The translations under genes and the position numbers were made by a program. From S34-282 sp034422075 (GTDB lineage: Bacteria > Chloroflexota > Dehalococcoidia > Lucifugimonadales > Australimonadaceae), in contig DAOUJX010000069.1 of the NCBI GenBank assembly GCA_034422075.1, positions 1 through 41,223 on the forward strand: 41,223 nt of DNA, read 5' to 3'. The notes below the pieces were generated by a model that was not told the origin of the DNA, ran no database searches, and was given only the letters and a program-made list of their open reading frames with translations. Of this stretch, positions 32,705 through 41,223 are shown one piece after another (the stretch's first letter is position 1; the number at the start of each line of letters is the position of its first letter).

Positions 32705-32899
32705 ATGTGGGTCGAATACCGGCAAGCGCCGACGCTCATGGCGGCGGAGATGTGGAAGGAGGTCCTCGAGGGAGAGGGCCTGCCCGTCCGGCTGCTGCCC
32801 GTCGGCGACATCACCGAGTACGCCGAGTCGGTCCCCTTTCGCGTGATGGTGCCGCGCGGGCGTGAGCACGTCGCCGACGAGATCCTGAGGAAGCTCTAA
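32705..32899 (+). CDS. Small DUF2007-like protein inside the nuo operon
   Basis: 64 residues: MWVEYRQAPTLMAAEMWKE, then LEGEGLPVRLLPVGD and FRVMVPRGREHVADEIL. The pattern of an N-terminal strand, a helix that aligns as AEMWKEVLEGEGLPV, and a C-terminal VPRGREHVADEIL fits DUF2007 (putative signal-transducing, ferredoxin-like fold). The stop overlaps the nuoL start as TAATG, so the two should be translationally coupled. No function is known. Confidence 0.65.
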   Translation: MWVEYRQAPTLMAAEMWKEVLEGEGLPVRLLPVGDITEYAESVPFRVMVPRGREHVADEILRKL

Positions 32900-34890
32900 T
32901 GATCCCGGAGCAGGCGGCCTGGCTCATCCTCTTCCTGCCCATCGCGGGATTCGCGCTGATCTCGTTCGTCATCCGCCCGCTGATCGGGGCGAACTCGCGG
33001 CTCGCGGGCTACACGGCAATTGCGAGCATCGGTGCGGCGTTCGCGCTGTCGGTCTGGGCGCTGCGCTCGACGCTGGGCCACCACGGCGAGGCGGTCGGGT
33101 TCGAGCCGTATACGTGGTTCGTCATCGGAGACCCGGCGGCAGGCGGCTTCGAGATGACCGTCGGCTTTCTGCTCGACCCGCTGACGGGCGTGATGCTGGT
33201 CGTCGTCACGGGGGTGAGCCTGCTGGTGCAGATCTACTCCCAGGGCTACATGCACGGCGACCCCGCCTACTCGCGCTACTACGCCTACATGGCGCTCTTC
33301 ACCGGCGCGATGCTCGGGCTGGTGACGGCGCGCAACCTGATCCAGCTCTTCGTCTTCTGGGAGCTCGTCGGGCTGGCGTCCTACCTGCTCATCGGATTCT
33401 GGCACCAGCGTCCGTCGGCCGCGGCGGCGGCCAAGAAGGCGTTCATCGTCACGCGTGTGGGCGACTTCGGCTTCCTGCTGGCCATCCTCTACCTGTTCAT
33501 GCAGGCGCCCACCTTCGCCGCGGCCGGGCTGAACCCCTTCGAGATACCCCACATCATCGAGGCGGCGCCGCTGCTCGCCGGGGGCGTCGCGGCGTGGATC
33601 GCGCTCGGCTTCTTCGCCGGGGCGGTCGGCAAGTCGGCCCAGTTCCCCCTGCACACCTGGTTGCCCGATGCGATGGAGGGCCCGACGCCCGTGTCGTCGC
33701 TGATCCACGCCGCGACGATGGTTGCGGCTGGCGTCTTCCTGGTCGCGCGCCTCTTCCCGATGTTCGAGGCCGGGGGTGCGGCGGCGATGAACACCGTCGC
33801 GGTGATCGGGGGCTTCACCGCCGTCTTCTCGGCGAGCATGGCGCTCGTTTCCAACGACATCAAGCGGGTGCTCGCCTACTCGACGGTGAGCCAACTGGGG
33901 TTCATGTTCCTAGCCCTCGGCGTCGGCGCGCCGGGCGTCGCCATCTTCCACCTCTGGACGCACGCCTACTTCAAGTGCCTGCTCTTTTTGGGCGCGGGCT
34001 CCGTCCACCACGCGGTCCATACCTTCGACCTGCGCTACATGGGCGGCCTGCGCCAGGCCATGCCCTGGACCTACCGGACGATGCTCGTGGGCGCACTGAG
34101 CCTCGCGGGCGTCTTCCCGCTCGCCGGGTTCTGGTCCAAGGACGAGGTGCTGGGCGTTGCCTGGAGCGGCGCTCACGCCGCAAGCGGCGGCGTCTCGCTG
34201 CTGGTCTTCTTCCTCGGCATCGGCGCGTCCCTCATGACCGCCTTCTACATCTTCCGCCTCATCCACATGGCGTTCCACGGCAAGTTCCGCGGCGGGATCG
34301 AATCGGTGCCCGACGAGGAGAAGCAGCCCTACGAATCGGACGCGCGCATCCACCTGCACGAATCGCCATGGGTGATGCTCGCACCGATGGTGCTGCTTGC
34401 GGCTGCGGCTATCGGCGCCGGCTGGCTGGCAAACGCGACGGCGAGCGCAGGGCCGCTGCCGTCCCACTGGCTCTCGCACACGCTGGATGCGGAGGCGGTC
34501 GACTTCAGCATCGGCATCGCGGTCGCATCGACGGCGGTCGCGCTTGGCGGCATCCTGCTGGCGACAGCGATGTACCAGTGGCGGGTGGGGCTGTTCAACG
34601 CGCTGGGCGCGCCGCTGCGCCCCCTCTACTCGCTGCTTGCGAACCGCTACTACATGGACCACCTGTACGAGGGCATCGGCGTGCGCCAAGCGGCGTACCG
34701 CGGCCTATTCTTCGCGTCGGACTGGTGGGACCGGCGCGTGGTCGACGGCTTCGCCGACCTCACCGGCTGGTTCGGGCGCAACTCGGGGCGCGCGCTGGCG
34801 CAGTTCCAGAACGGCCAGGTGCAGGCGTACGGCGCGGGCATCGCCGTCGGCGCCTCGCTCCTCATTCTCGCGTACATGGGGCTGAGGTAG
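32899..34890 (+). CDS. nuoL: NADH-quinone oxidoreductase subunit L
   Basis: 663 residues. This is the distal antiporter-like subunit with the long lateral helix. Seen: LVTARNLIQLFVFWELVGLASY (shown as two overlapping parts in the protein), GKSAQFPLHTWLPDAMEGPT, SSLIHAATMVAAGVFLVARL, RVLAYSTVSQLGFMFLALG and FWSKDEVLG. The conserved Lys/Glu of the proton path are in GKSAQFPLHTW and FWELVGL. The C-terminal part after residue 480 is the amphipathic arm region. Confidence 0.96.
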   Translation: MIPEQAAWLILFLPIAGFALISFVIRPLIGANSRLAGYTAIASIGAAFALSVWALRSTLGHHGEAVGFEPYTWFVIGDPAAGGFEMTVGFLLDPLTGVMLVVVTGVSLLVQIYSQGYMHGDPAYSRYYAYMALFTGAMLGLVTARNLIQLFVFWELVGLASYLLIGFWHQRPSAAAAAKKAFIVTRVGDFGFLLAILYLFMQAPTFAAAGLNPFEIPHIIEAAPLLAGGVAAWIALGFFAGAVGKSAQFPLHTWLPDAMEGPTPVSSLIHAATMVAAGVFLVARLFPMFEAGGAAAMNTVAVIGGFTAVFSASMALVSNDIKRVLAYSTVSQLGFMFLALGVGAPGVAIFHLWTHAYFKCLLFLGAGSVHHAVHTFDLRYMGGLRQAMPWTYRTMLVGALSLAGVFPLAGFWSKDEVLGVAWSGAHAASGGVSLLVFFLGIGASLMTAFYIFRLIHMAFHGKFRGGIESVPDEEKQPYESDARIHLHESPWVMLAPMVLLAAAAIGAGWLANATASAGPLPSHWLSHTLDAEAVDFSIGIAVASTAVALGGILLATAMYQWRVGLFNALGAPLRPLYSLLANRYYMDHLYEGIGVRQAAYRGLFFASDWWDRRVVDGFADLTGWFGRNSGRALAQFQNGQVQAYGAGIAVGASLLILAYMGLR

Positions 34891-34894
34891 CGGC

Positions 34895-36370
34895 GTGCTG
34901 ACGGCCGTCATCCTGGTCCCGGTAATAGGCGCGCTGGCCGCCGCGCTCGTGCCGTCGCGCCCGAGCGTCATCCGCGGCATCGCACTGGGCGTCGTGCTCA
35001 TCGAACTGGCGCTGAGCGCGGTCGTCTTCGTCGGCCTCGACCGTGGGGTGTCCGGCTTCCAGATGGTGGAGCGCGCCGACTGGATCGGCGCATTTGGGAT
35101 CCAGTACCTCGTCGGCGTGGACGGCCTCAGCGCACCGCTCGTGCTGCTGAACGGCATCCTCGGCCTCGCCGCGGTGCTTGCGTCGTGGCGCATCGAGCAC
35201 CGCGTGCGCGAGTACTTCATGTGGCTGCTCGTCCTGCAGGCGGCGGTGATGGGCGTCTTCGTCTCGCTCGACCTCATCCTCTTCTTCATCTTCTGGGAGC
35301 TGGAGCTCATCCCGATGTTCTTCCTCATCTCGCGCTGGGGAACGGGGCGGTGCGAGTACTCGGCGATGAAGTTCCTCGTCTACACCTTCCTGGGCTCCGC
35401 CTTCATGTTCGCGGCCATCATCGCGCTCTACTTCTCCGCGCCGGGGCCGGAGCGGACCTTCGACATGACGGTGCTGATGGGCCGTGAGCTAGCGGCGCTG
35501 ATCGTGCCCGCGGGCCTGATCTTCACCGGCTTCCTCATCGCGTTCGCGGTGAAGCTGCCGATGTTCCCGCTGCACACGTGGTTGCCCGACGCGCACACCG
35601 ACGCGCCGACTGCGGTCAGCGTCATGCTGGCGGGCGTGCTCTTGAAGATGGGAGGCTACGGCCTGATCCGCATCAATGCGGGGCTCTTCCCCGAGCAGAT
35701 GCAGCAGGCCGCGCCGGCGCTCGCCGCCATTGCGGTCATCGGCGTGCTCTACGGCGCGTTCATCGTCATGCGCCAGAGCGACCTCAAGCGGCTGGTGGCC
35801 TATTCGAGCGTCAGCCACATGGGCTTCGTCGTGCTCGGCGTCGCATCGCTGGGCGGCACGGGCGCCGACCTCAGCGGCGTCGGGCTGAGCGGCGCGGCGA
35901 TGCAGCTATTCACGCACGGCACCATCACGGGCCTGCTGTTCGTGGTCGTCGGGCAGGTGTACGACCGCGCCCACACGCGCCACATCCCCGACATGGGCGG
36001 GATGATGGGGCGGATGCCGCTCATCGGCGCGAGCTTCGTGCTCGCGGGGCTGGCCTCGCTCGGCCTGCCGCTCACCAGCGGCTTCGTCGCCGAGCTGCTG
36101 GTCTTCCTCGGGACCTTCCGCGCCTACCCCTGGGCGACGGGGCTCGCCGCCTTCGGCGTCGTGCTCGCCGCGGGCTACATCCTCTGGACGGTGCAGCGGA
36201 CCATGTTCGGCCCGCGCCTCGCCCGTTGGGACGGCCTGCGGGACGCAACGGCCGTCGATGCGGGCGCGATCGCGGTGCTGCTCATTCCCATCTTCGCCGT
36301 CGGCATCTACCCCAAGTTGCTGACCGACGTCTTCGAGTCGGGGCTGGCCGACATCATGGCGAGGTTCTAG
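34895..36370 (+). CDS. nuoM: NADH-quinone oxidoreductase subunit M
   Basis: 491 residues from a GTG four bases after the nuoL stop. Antiporter-like subunit with about 14 helices: DLILFFIFWELELIPMFFLI, FAVKLPMFPLHTWLPDAHTD, APTAVSVMLAGVLLKMGGYG, RLVAYSSVSHMGFVVLG and GLPLTSGFVAELLVFLG. Key Glu (FWELELIP) and Lys (AVKLPMF, LLKMGGYG) residues are present. Confidence 0.96.
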   Translation: MLTAVILVPVIGALAAALVPSRPSVIRGIALGVVLIELALSAVVFVGLDRGVSGFQMVERADWIGAFGIQYLVGVDGLSAPLVLLNGILGLAAVLASWRIEHRVREYFMWLLVLQAAVMGVFVSLDLILFFIFWELELIPMFFLISRWGTGRCEYSAMKFLVYTFLGSAFMFAAIIALYFSAPGPERTFDMTVLMGRELAALIVPAGLIFTGFLIAFAVKLPMFPLHTWLPDAHTDAPTAVSVMLAGVLLKMGGYGLIRINAGLFPEQMQQAAPALAAIAVIGVLYGAFIVMRQSDLKRLVAYSSVSHMGFVVLGVASLGGTGADLSGVGLSGAAMQLFTHGTITGLLFVVVGQVYDRAHTRHIPDMGGMMGRMPLIGASFVLAGLASLGLPLTSGFVAELLVFLGTFRAYPWATGLAAFGVVLAAGYILWTVQRTMFGPRLARWDGLRDATAVDAGAIAVLLIPIFAVGIYPKLLTDVFESGLADIMARF

Positions 36371-36373
36371 GCG

Positions 36374-37888
36374 ATGGGCATCGAGGCGCGCGACGTCTAC
36401 CTGCTCTCGCCGGAGATCGCGCTGACGGCGCTCGCGCTGCTCGTCGTGGCGCTCGACCTCGTCGTGCGCAACAAGGCGGTGCAGACCGCCGTTGCGGTTG
36501 CGGGGCTTGCGGCGCCGATCGCGCTGACGATCGTGCTCTGGGCCGACGTGGGCAGCAGGCCGGAGGCGGCGTTCTCCGGCTCGCTCGTGGTCGACCAGTT
36601 CGCGCTCTTCTTCAAGCTCCTCATCGCCGGCGTGCTCGCGCTCGTGCTCCTGGCCTCGCGCGACACCCTGGGCCGCTTCCGCTACCAGGCGGAGTTCGTC
36701 GGCCTGGCCATGCTCTCGGCGGCGGGCCTGATGCTGCTGGCGGCAGCCGGCGACCTCGTCACCATCTACGTCTCGCTCGAGTTGGCCTCGCTGCCGATCG
36801 TGGCGCTCGCGGCCTTCATACGCGGGCAGGTGCGCTCGGTCGAGGCGGGGATGAAGTACCTGGTGCTGTCCGCCGTGTCGTCGGCGACGCTGCTCATGGG
36901 CTTCGCGTGGCTCTACGGCGCAACGGGCAGCGTGCAGGTCGTCGGCGTCGAGGGCGCGGCGCCGCCCATCATCCAGATGATCGGCACGGGAGATCCGGGG
37001 GTGCCGTTCGGCTCGTTCGCGCTGATGGTCGGCATCGTGCTCTCGCTGGCGGGGTTCGGCTTCAAGCTGTCGATGGTGCCCTTCCACATGTGGACGCCGG
37101 ACGTCTACGAGGGCGCGCCCACTCCCGTTGCTGCGTTCCTCGCCGTGGCGAGCAAGGCGGCGGCGTTCGCGGTGGTGCTGCGCGTGCTCTACACCGCGCT
37201 CGGCCTCGACGAGCTCAGCGCCGACTGGACGGTGCTCATCGCCATCCTCGCCGCCGTGACGATGTCGGTGGGCAACATCGTGGCGGTGATACAGCGGAAC
37301 TTCAAGCGGCTGCTGGGCTACTCCGCCATCGCCCATGCGGGATACATGCTCATCGGCGTCGCGGCCTTCGCCGGTAGGGCGCAGGAACCGGGCGATGCAT
37401 CGCTCGGCTCGAGCAGCGTCCTCTTCTACCTCGGCGGCTACGCCGCGATGAACCTCGCCGCGTTCTTCGTCGTCACCGTCGTCGTCAACCGGACGGGAGA
37501 CGAGCGCGTCGCGGGGCTGGCGGGGCTCGGCCAGCGCGCGCCGTGGGCTGCTGCGGTGCTGGCCATCGCGCTCGTCTCGCTGACGGGCATACCGCCGACA
37601 GTCGGCTTCATGGGCAAGCTGTTCCTGTTCCAGGCGGCCATCAACGCCGACCTGATGTGGCTTGCCCTGCTCGGCGCGGTCAACAGCGTCGTCTCCGCCT
37701 ACTACTACCTCAACGTCGTCAGGGTGATGTATTTGCGCGAGGCGGAGTCGCCAGACGCCGAGCGCGTCGCCGTCGGGCCAACGGCGGGCGTTGCGCTGGC
37801 CGTGACGACGACGGGCGTGCTCCTCCTCGGCGTATGGCCGAGCGGCCTGCTGGACGTCGCGCGGAACGCCGTCCAGACGCTGCTGTAG
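36374..37888 (+). CDS. nuoN: NADH-quinone oxidoreductase subunit N
   Basis: 504 residues; last gene of the operon. Antiporter-like subunit: LVTIYVSLELASLPIVALAA, FGFKLSMVPFHMWTPDVYEG, APTPVAAFLAVASKAAAFAV, RLLGYSAIAHAGYMLIGV and LTGIPPTVGFMGKLFLFQ. The stop is 7 bp from the convergent thiE stop, with no obvious hairpin terminator between. Confidence 0.96.
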   Translation: MGIEARDVYLLSPEIALTALALLVVALDLVVRNKAVQTAVAVAGLAAPIALTIVLWADVGSRPEAAFSGSLVVDQFALFFKLLIAGVLALVLLASRDTLGRFRYQAEFVGLAMLSAAGLMLLAAAGDLVTIYVSLELASLPIVALAAFIRGQVRSVEAGMKYLVLSAVSSATLLMGFAWLYGATGSVQVVGVEGAAPPIIQMIGTGDPGVPFGSFALMVGIVLSLAGFGFKLSMVPFHMWTPDVYEGAPTPVAAFLAVASKAAAFAVVLRVLYTALGLDELSADWTVLIAILAAVTMSVGNIVAVIQRNFKRLLGYSAIAHAGYMLIGVAAFAGRAQEPGDASLGSSSVLFYLGGYAAMNLAAFFVVTVVVNRTGDERVAGLAGLGQRAPWAAAVLAIALVSLTGIPPTVGFMGKLFLFQAAINADLMWLALLGAVNSVVSAYYYLNVVRVMYLREAESPDAERVAVGPTAGVALAVTTTGVLLLGVWPSGLLDVARNAVQTLL

Positions 37889-37895
37889 CCCAGCC

Positions 37896-38957
37896 CTACC
37901 CCTTCGCCGCTGCGAAGGCCTCGAGCAAGCGGGCGGCCGCCGCCCGGGGGTCGGGCGCGGCGGTAACGGCGCTCATGACCGCGACGCCGTCGGCGCCCGC
38001 GGCCGCCACCTCAGCGGCGTTGGCGGCGTTGATGCCGCCGATCGCGACGAGCGGGGGAGCTTCCGCACCCAATGCCTCGCGGACGCTGCGCAGCGTTTCG
38101 GGGCCTGCATGCCGCGTGTTGGTCTTCGATGCCGTCTCGAACATCCTGCCGACGGCAACGTAGTCGGCGCCGGCTTGGGCCGAGGCTACGGCCTCGTCGA
38201 CGAGCGCGTTGGACGTGCCCACGAGCTGCCACGGGTGCAGGACGGAGCGCGCGGCTGCGACGGAGAGGTCGTGCTGGCCGACGTGGGCGCCGGACGCACC
38301 GTGCGCCCGCGCAGCGTCGGCATGGTCGTTGACGATGAGGCTGACGCCGCGCTCGCGGCAGAGGGCGGTGAGCGCGGTGAGGTCGGCGGCCTGGTCGCCC
38401 TTGTCGCGCGCCTTGTCGCGCCACTGGATCGCGCTCGCGCCCCCGTCGATGGCGCGGGCCGCCACCTCGATGGGCTCGCGCCCGTTCGTCAGCTGCGGGT
38501 CGACGATGACGTAGAGGCCCCGAACGCCGTCGGCGGCGCGCTTCCTGAGGCCGGAGCCCGCGGCGAGCACGACCGGCCGCAGCGCATCGGTCAGCCCCTC
38601 GAGGTCGGGGCGGTTCCCGGCGCGCATGACCTCAGGGGGGATGAGGTCGGCGCTCTGCGACGCCGCATACAGGGCGCCGGTCATCGTCAAGAAGCGCACG
38701 TCCATGCCCGTCGGGCCGGCGAATAGGCCGGCGAGCGGCGACAGCTCGTCGACGGCGCGCTCGATGGCGACGCGGTTGGCCTCCACCGCCGCGTCGAGGC
38801 CCAGTTCGTGCACCGCCTGCGCAACGCGGTTGGCGATGCGGTCGTCCTCGGCGAGGGTGTTCGGTAGATTGGCATCGTTGAGCAGGAGCCGCAGGCCCGT
38901 CAGCAGGTAGTTCTGCGTGCGGTGTGCGTCCGGCCCTACCCCGGGTGGGTTGGTCAC
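37896..38957 (-). CDS. thiE: Thiamine-phosphate synthase with N-terminal extension
   Basis: 353 residues from a GTG with AGGAGG five bases upstream; a longer reading to 39065 would overlap the start of ribD. Residues ~147-353 are a complete ThiE TIM barrel joining HMP-PP and thiazole phosphate: GLYVIVDPQ, AIQWRDKARDK, LIVNDHADAARAHGA, GAHVGQHDL, LVGTSNALVDEA, DYVAVGRMFETASK and PLVAIGGINAANAAEV. Residues 1-146 are a helical, alanine-rich domain I do not recognise (LLTGLRLLLNDANLPNTLAE, RPDLEGLTDALRPVVLAA). No TPP riboswitch is apparent in the 122-bp gap to ribD. Confidence 0.88.
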   Translation of the reverse strand: MTNPPGVGPDAHRTQNYLLTGLRLLLNDANLPNTLAEDDRIANRVAQAVHELGLDAAVEANRVAIERAVDELSPLAGLFAGPTGMDVRFLTMTGALYAASQSADLIPPEVMRAGNRPDLEGLTDALRPVVLAAGSGLRKRAADGVRGLYVIVDPQLTNGREPIEVAARAIDGGASAIQWRDKARDKGDQAADLTALTALCRERGVSLIVNDHADAARAHGASGAHVGQHDLSVAAARSVLHPWQLVGTSNALVDEAVASAQAGADYVAVGRMFETASKTNTRHAGPETLRSVREALGAEAPPLVAIGGINAANAAEVAAAGADGVAVMSAVTAAPDPRAAAARLLEAFAAAKG

Positions 38958-39079
38958 GTCATCCTCCTGTTCGCCGCAGTCGCTCGGCCGCCCCGATAGG
39001 GACGGGCGCACCGTAGCACAGGACGCGTCCGGGCGCGCATCGCCTTGTCTGCCCGGGGCCATCACCGCATACTGAGGGC

Positions 39080-40153
39080 ATGGAAGCCGCGAGCCACATG
39101 GAAAGGGCGCTCGAATTGGCCAGGCAGGCGCTGGGTGCGGTCAGCCCCAACCCCGCGGTCGGAGCCGTCATCGTCAAGGACGACCGCATCGTCGGAGAGG
39201 GGCGCACGCAGCCGCCCGGGCAGGCGCACGCCGAGGTGGTGGCGCTCGCGCAGGCGGGCGAGGCAGCGCGAGGTGCAGCGATGTACGTGACGCTGGAGCC
39301 CTGTGCGCACCACGGCCGCACTCCCCCGTGCATCGACGCCCTCATCGAAGCAGGGCTGAGCGCGGTGCACGTCGCCACGCTCGACCCCGACCCGCGCACC
39401 AACGGCAAGGGCGCCGACCTGCTGCGCGCGGCGAACATCGAGGTCACGGTTGGCGAAGGCGAGGAAGCTGCGAAGGAGACCATCGAGGCGTTTGCCAAGC
39501 ACGTGACGACCGGCCTCCCCTTCGTGACCGCCAAGTTCGCAATGAGCCTCGACGGCAAGGTTGCAACGGCGACGGGAGCGTCGCGCTGGATCTCGGGAGA
39601 GGAGTCGCGGAGGATCGCCCACCACCTGCGCGCAACGAGCGATGCGGTGATGGTCGGCATCGGCACGGTGCTGGCTGACGACCCGCGCCTGACCGTGCGC
39701 GACGTCCCCGTGCGCGGCGCCCAGCCGCTGCGCGTCGTGATCGATTCCAACGGGCGGCTGCCGAGCGCGTCCGCAATGCTCGCCGAGCCGGGTGAGACGC
39801 TCGTCTTCACTGCGGCGGAGCGCGCGGCCGAGACGGGAAGCAAGGCGGCCTCGGTGGCAACGTCGGGCGACGACGCCGTGGACCTGGCAGAGGCGATGGC
39901 GCATCTCGGAGCGCGAGGCGCAACGTCGGTGCTCGTTGAGGGGGGGCCGACGCTGCTCAGTGCGCTCTTCGACGCGGGCCTCGTCGACAAGGTGGTCGCA
40001 TTCGTGGCGCCAGTCGTGCTCGGCGGCGCCGCCGCGCCGGGGCCGGTTGGAGGCGCCGGAATCTCCGCGATTGCCGACGCGCTGCGTCTCGAGCGCGTCC
40101 GGTACGCGCAGGCGGGCGACGATATGATGGTCACCGGCTACGTGGCGAGGTAG
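39080..40153 (+). CDS. ribD: Bifunctional riboflavin deaminase/reductase RibD
   Basis: 357 residues. It carries out the second and third steps of riboflavin synthesis from GTP. The deaminase domain (1-145) has the zinc site His50-Ala-Glu52 with C75 and C84 (EPCAHHGRTPPC). The reductase domain has KFAMSLDGKVATATGASRWI, ATSDAVMVGIGTVLADDPRL, SVLVEGGPTLLSALFDAGL and FVAPVVLGG. GAGGG upstream supports the ATG. It heads ribD-ribE-ribB, divergent from thiE. Confidence 0.96.
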   Translation: MEAASHMERALELARQALGAVSPNPAVGAVIVKDDRIVGEGRTQPPGQAHAEVVALAQAGEAARGAAMYVTLEPCAHHGRTPPCIDALIEAGLSAVHVATLDPDPRTNGKGADLLRAANIEVTVGEGEEAAKETIEAFAKHVTTGLPFVTAKFAMSLDGKVATATGASRWISGEESRRIAHHLRATSDAVMVGIGTVLADDPRLTVRDVPVRGAQPLRVVIDSNGRLPSASAMLAEPGETLVFTAAERAAETGSKAASVATSGDDAVDLAEAMAHLGARGATSVLVEGGPTLLSALFDAGLVDKVVAFVAPVVLGGAAAPGPVGGAGISAIADALRLERVRYAQAGDDMMVTGYVAR

Positions 40154-40156
40154 GGG

Positions 40157-40740
40157 ATGTTCACAGGCATCGTCGAAGCGATGGGGAGGGTCGACGCCGT
40201 CAGCGCGCACCGCCTGGCCATCGCCGCGCCGTCCCTCACGCCGGAGATGCAGCTCGGCGATTCGGTCGCCGTCAACGGCGCCTGCCTCACCGTCGTCGCC
40301 CTCGACGGCGGGTCGTTTGGCGTTGACCTGTCGGAGGAGACGCTCGCCCGCACCAACCTGGGCGACCTCGCCCCCGGCGACGGCGTCAACCTGGAGCTGG
40401 CGCTGAAGGCGGGCGGGCGCATGGGCGGGCACGTCGTCCAGGGCCACGTGGACGGCGTCGGCACCGTCTCCGAATTGGGCGGCCCGCCCGAGGCGCGCAC
40501 CCTACGCATCGAGCTGCCGCCGCAGCTATCGCGCTACGTCGTGGAGAAGGGCTTCATCGCCGCCGACGGCATCAGCCTCACGGTGACCGACGTGGTCGAT
40601 TCGGCGTTCGGGGTGGCCGTGATACCGTATACGTACGACAACACCGTCCTGGGCCAGCGCAAGGTCGGTGATAGAGTAAACATCGAGGTGGACATCCTCG
40701 CCAAGTACGTCGAGAGGCTGCTGTCCGGACAGCAACACGC

Positions 40741-40744
<4 letters not shown>
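40157..40744 (+). CDS. ribE: Riboflavin synthase alpha chain
   Basis: 195 residues. It converts two lumazines to riboflavin. Two tandem lumazine-binding barrels: MFTGIVEAMGRV ... GDSVAVNGACLTVV in the first and GHVVQGHVDGVG ... GFIAADGISLTV in the second. The N-terminal MFTGIVE is invariant in the family. It lies 3 bp after ribD, and its stop overlaps ribB (ATGA). Confidence 0.96.

Positions 40745-41223
<479 letters not shown>

Noticed and set aside
33114..34901. Second long frame across nuoL (and a similar one at 35578-37377 across nuoM/nuoN)
   Set aside because: Arg/Gly/Ala-rich translations with no family pattern, produced by high G+C on top of unmistakable Nuo subunits.
38958..39079. TPP or FMN riboswitch between thiE and ribD
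   Set aside because: Neither the TPP CUGAGA core nor the FMN six-stem pattern is seen on either strand.

Overview
The window is a high-GC bacterial chromosome segment (housekeeping parts roughly two-thirds G+C by eye) cut by a clearly lower-GC block at about 8.3-22.9 kb. The gene set points to a Chloroflexota-type organism, possibly a Dehalococcoidia/SAR202 relative. The hints are an ordered complex I operon without nuoE/F/G, a translin-family gene, a K+-dependent-type membrane pyrophosphatase and an MgtE Mg2+ channel. This assignment is an inference from gene content, not a phylogenetic result.

Layout. 0-0.9 kb: terminator of an upstream gene, then a NYN-domain protein of lower GC. 0.9-8.1 kb: housekeeping genes: metallophosphoesterase, mgtE, thiL-tsaE-tsaB, ndk, rsfS, mnmA, rnhB. 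yraN, the usual partner of rnhB, survives only as a frameshifted, truncated remnant at the edge of the low-GC block.

8.5-22.9 kb is a defence island read entirely on the minus strand, in transcription order: a complete DNA cytosine-C5 methyltransferase (DrmMII-like); a MIG/TDG-type T:G mismatch glycosylase whose start overlaps the methyltransferase stop (GTGA); a decayed IS3-family element; an 856-residue DrmE-like protein; a NERD nuclease-SF1 helicase fusion; DrmA helicase; DrmB (DUF1998); a broken second C5-methyltransferase; and a gamma-glutamylcyclotransferase-fold protein. This resembles a class 2 DISARM locus, but I see no DrmC (phospholipase D) nuclease. A NERD-helicase sits inside the core instead, and a dedicated repair glycosylase travels with the methyltransferase. 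This is the strongest candidate in the window for an undescribed variant system. The proposed logic is that the methyltransferase marks self DNA, the glycosylase repairs T:G mismatches arising from 5-methylcytosine deamination, and DrmE/DrmA/DrmB plus the NERD-helicase act on unmarked DNA.

22.9-27.7 kb: dcd (only 19 bp upstream of the island and on the same strand, so it may feed transcription into it), a degenerate SDR protein, hppA, a decaying DUF1272 gene, a rhodanese and a translin-family protein. 27.8-37.9 kb: a compact nuoBCDHIJK-(DUF2007)-LMN operon with no nuoA at its head. 37.9 kb to the end: thiE with an unusual N-terminal extension, divergent from ribD-ribE-ribB; the last gene runs off the window. 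No tRNA, rRNA or CRISPR array was seen.
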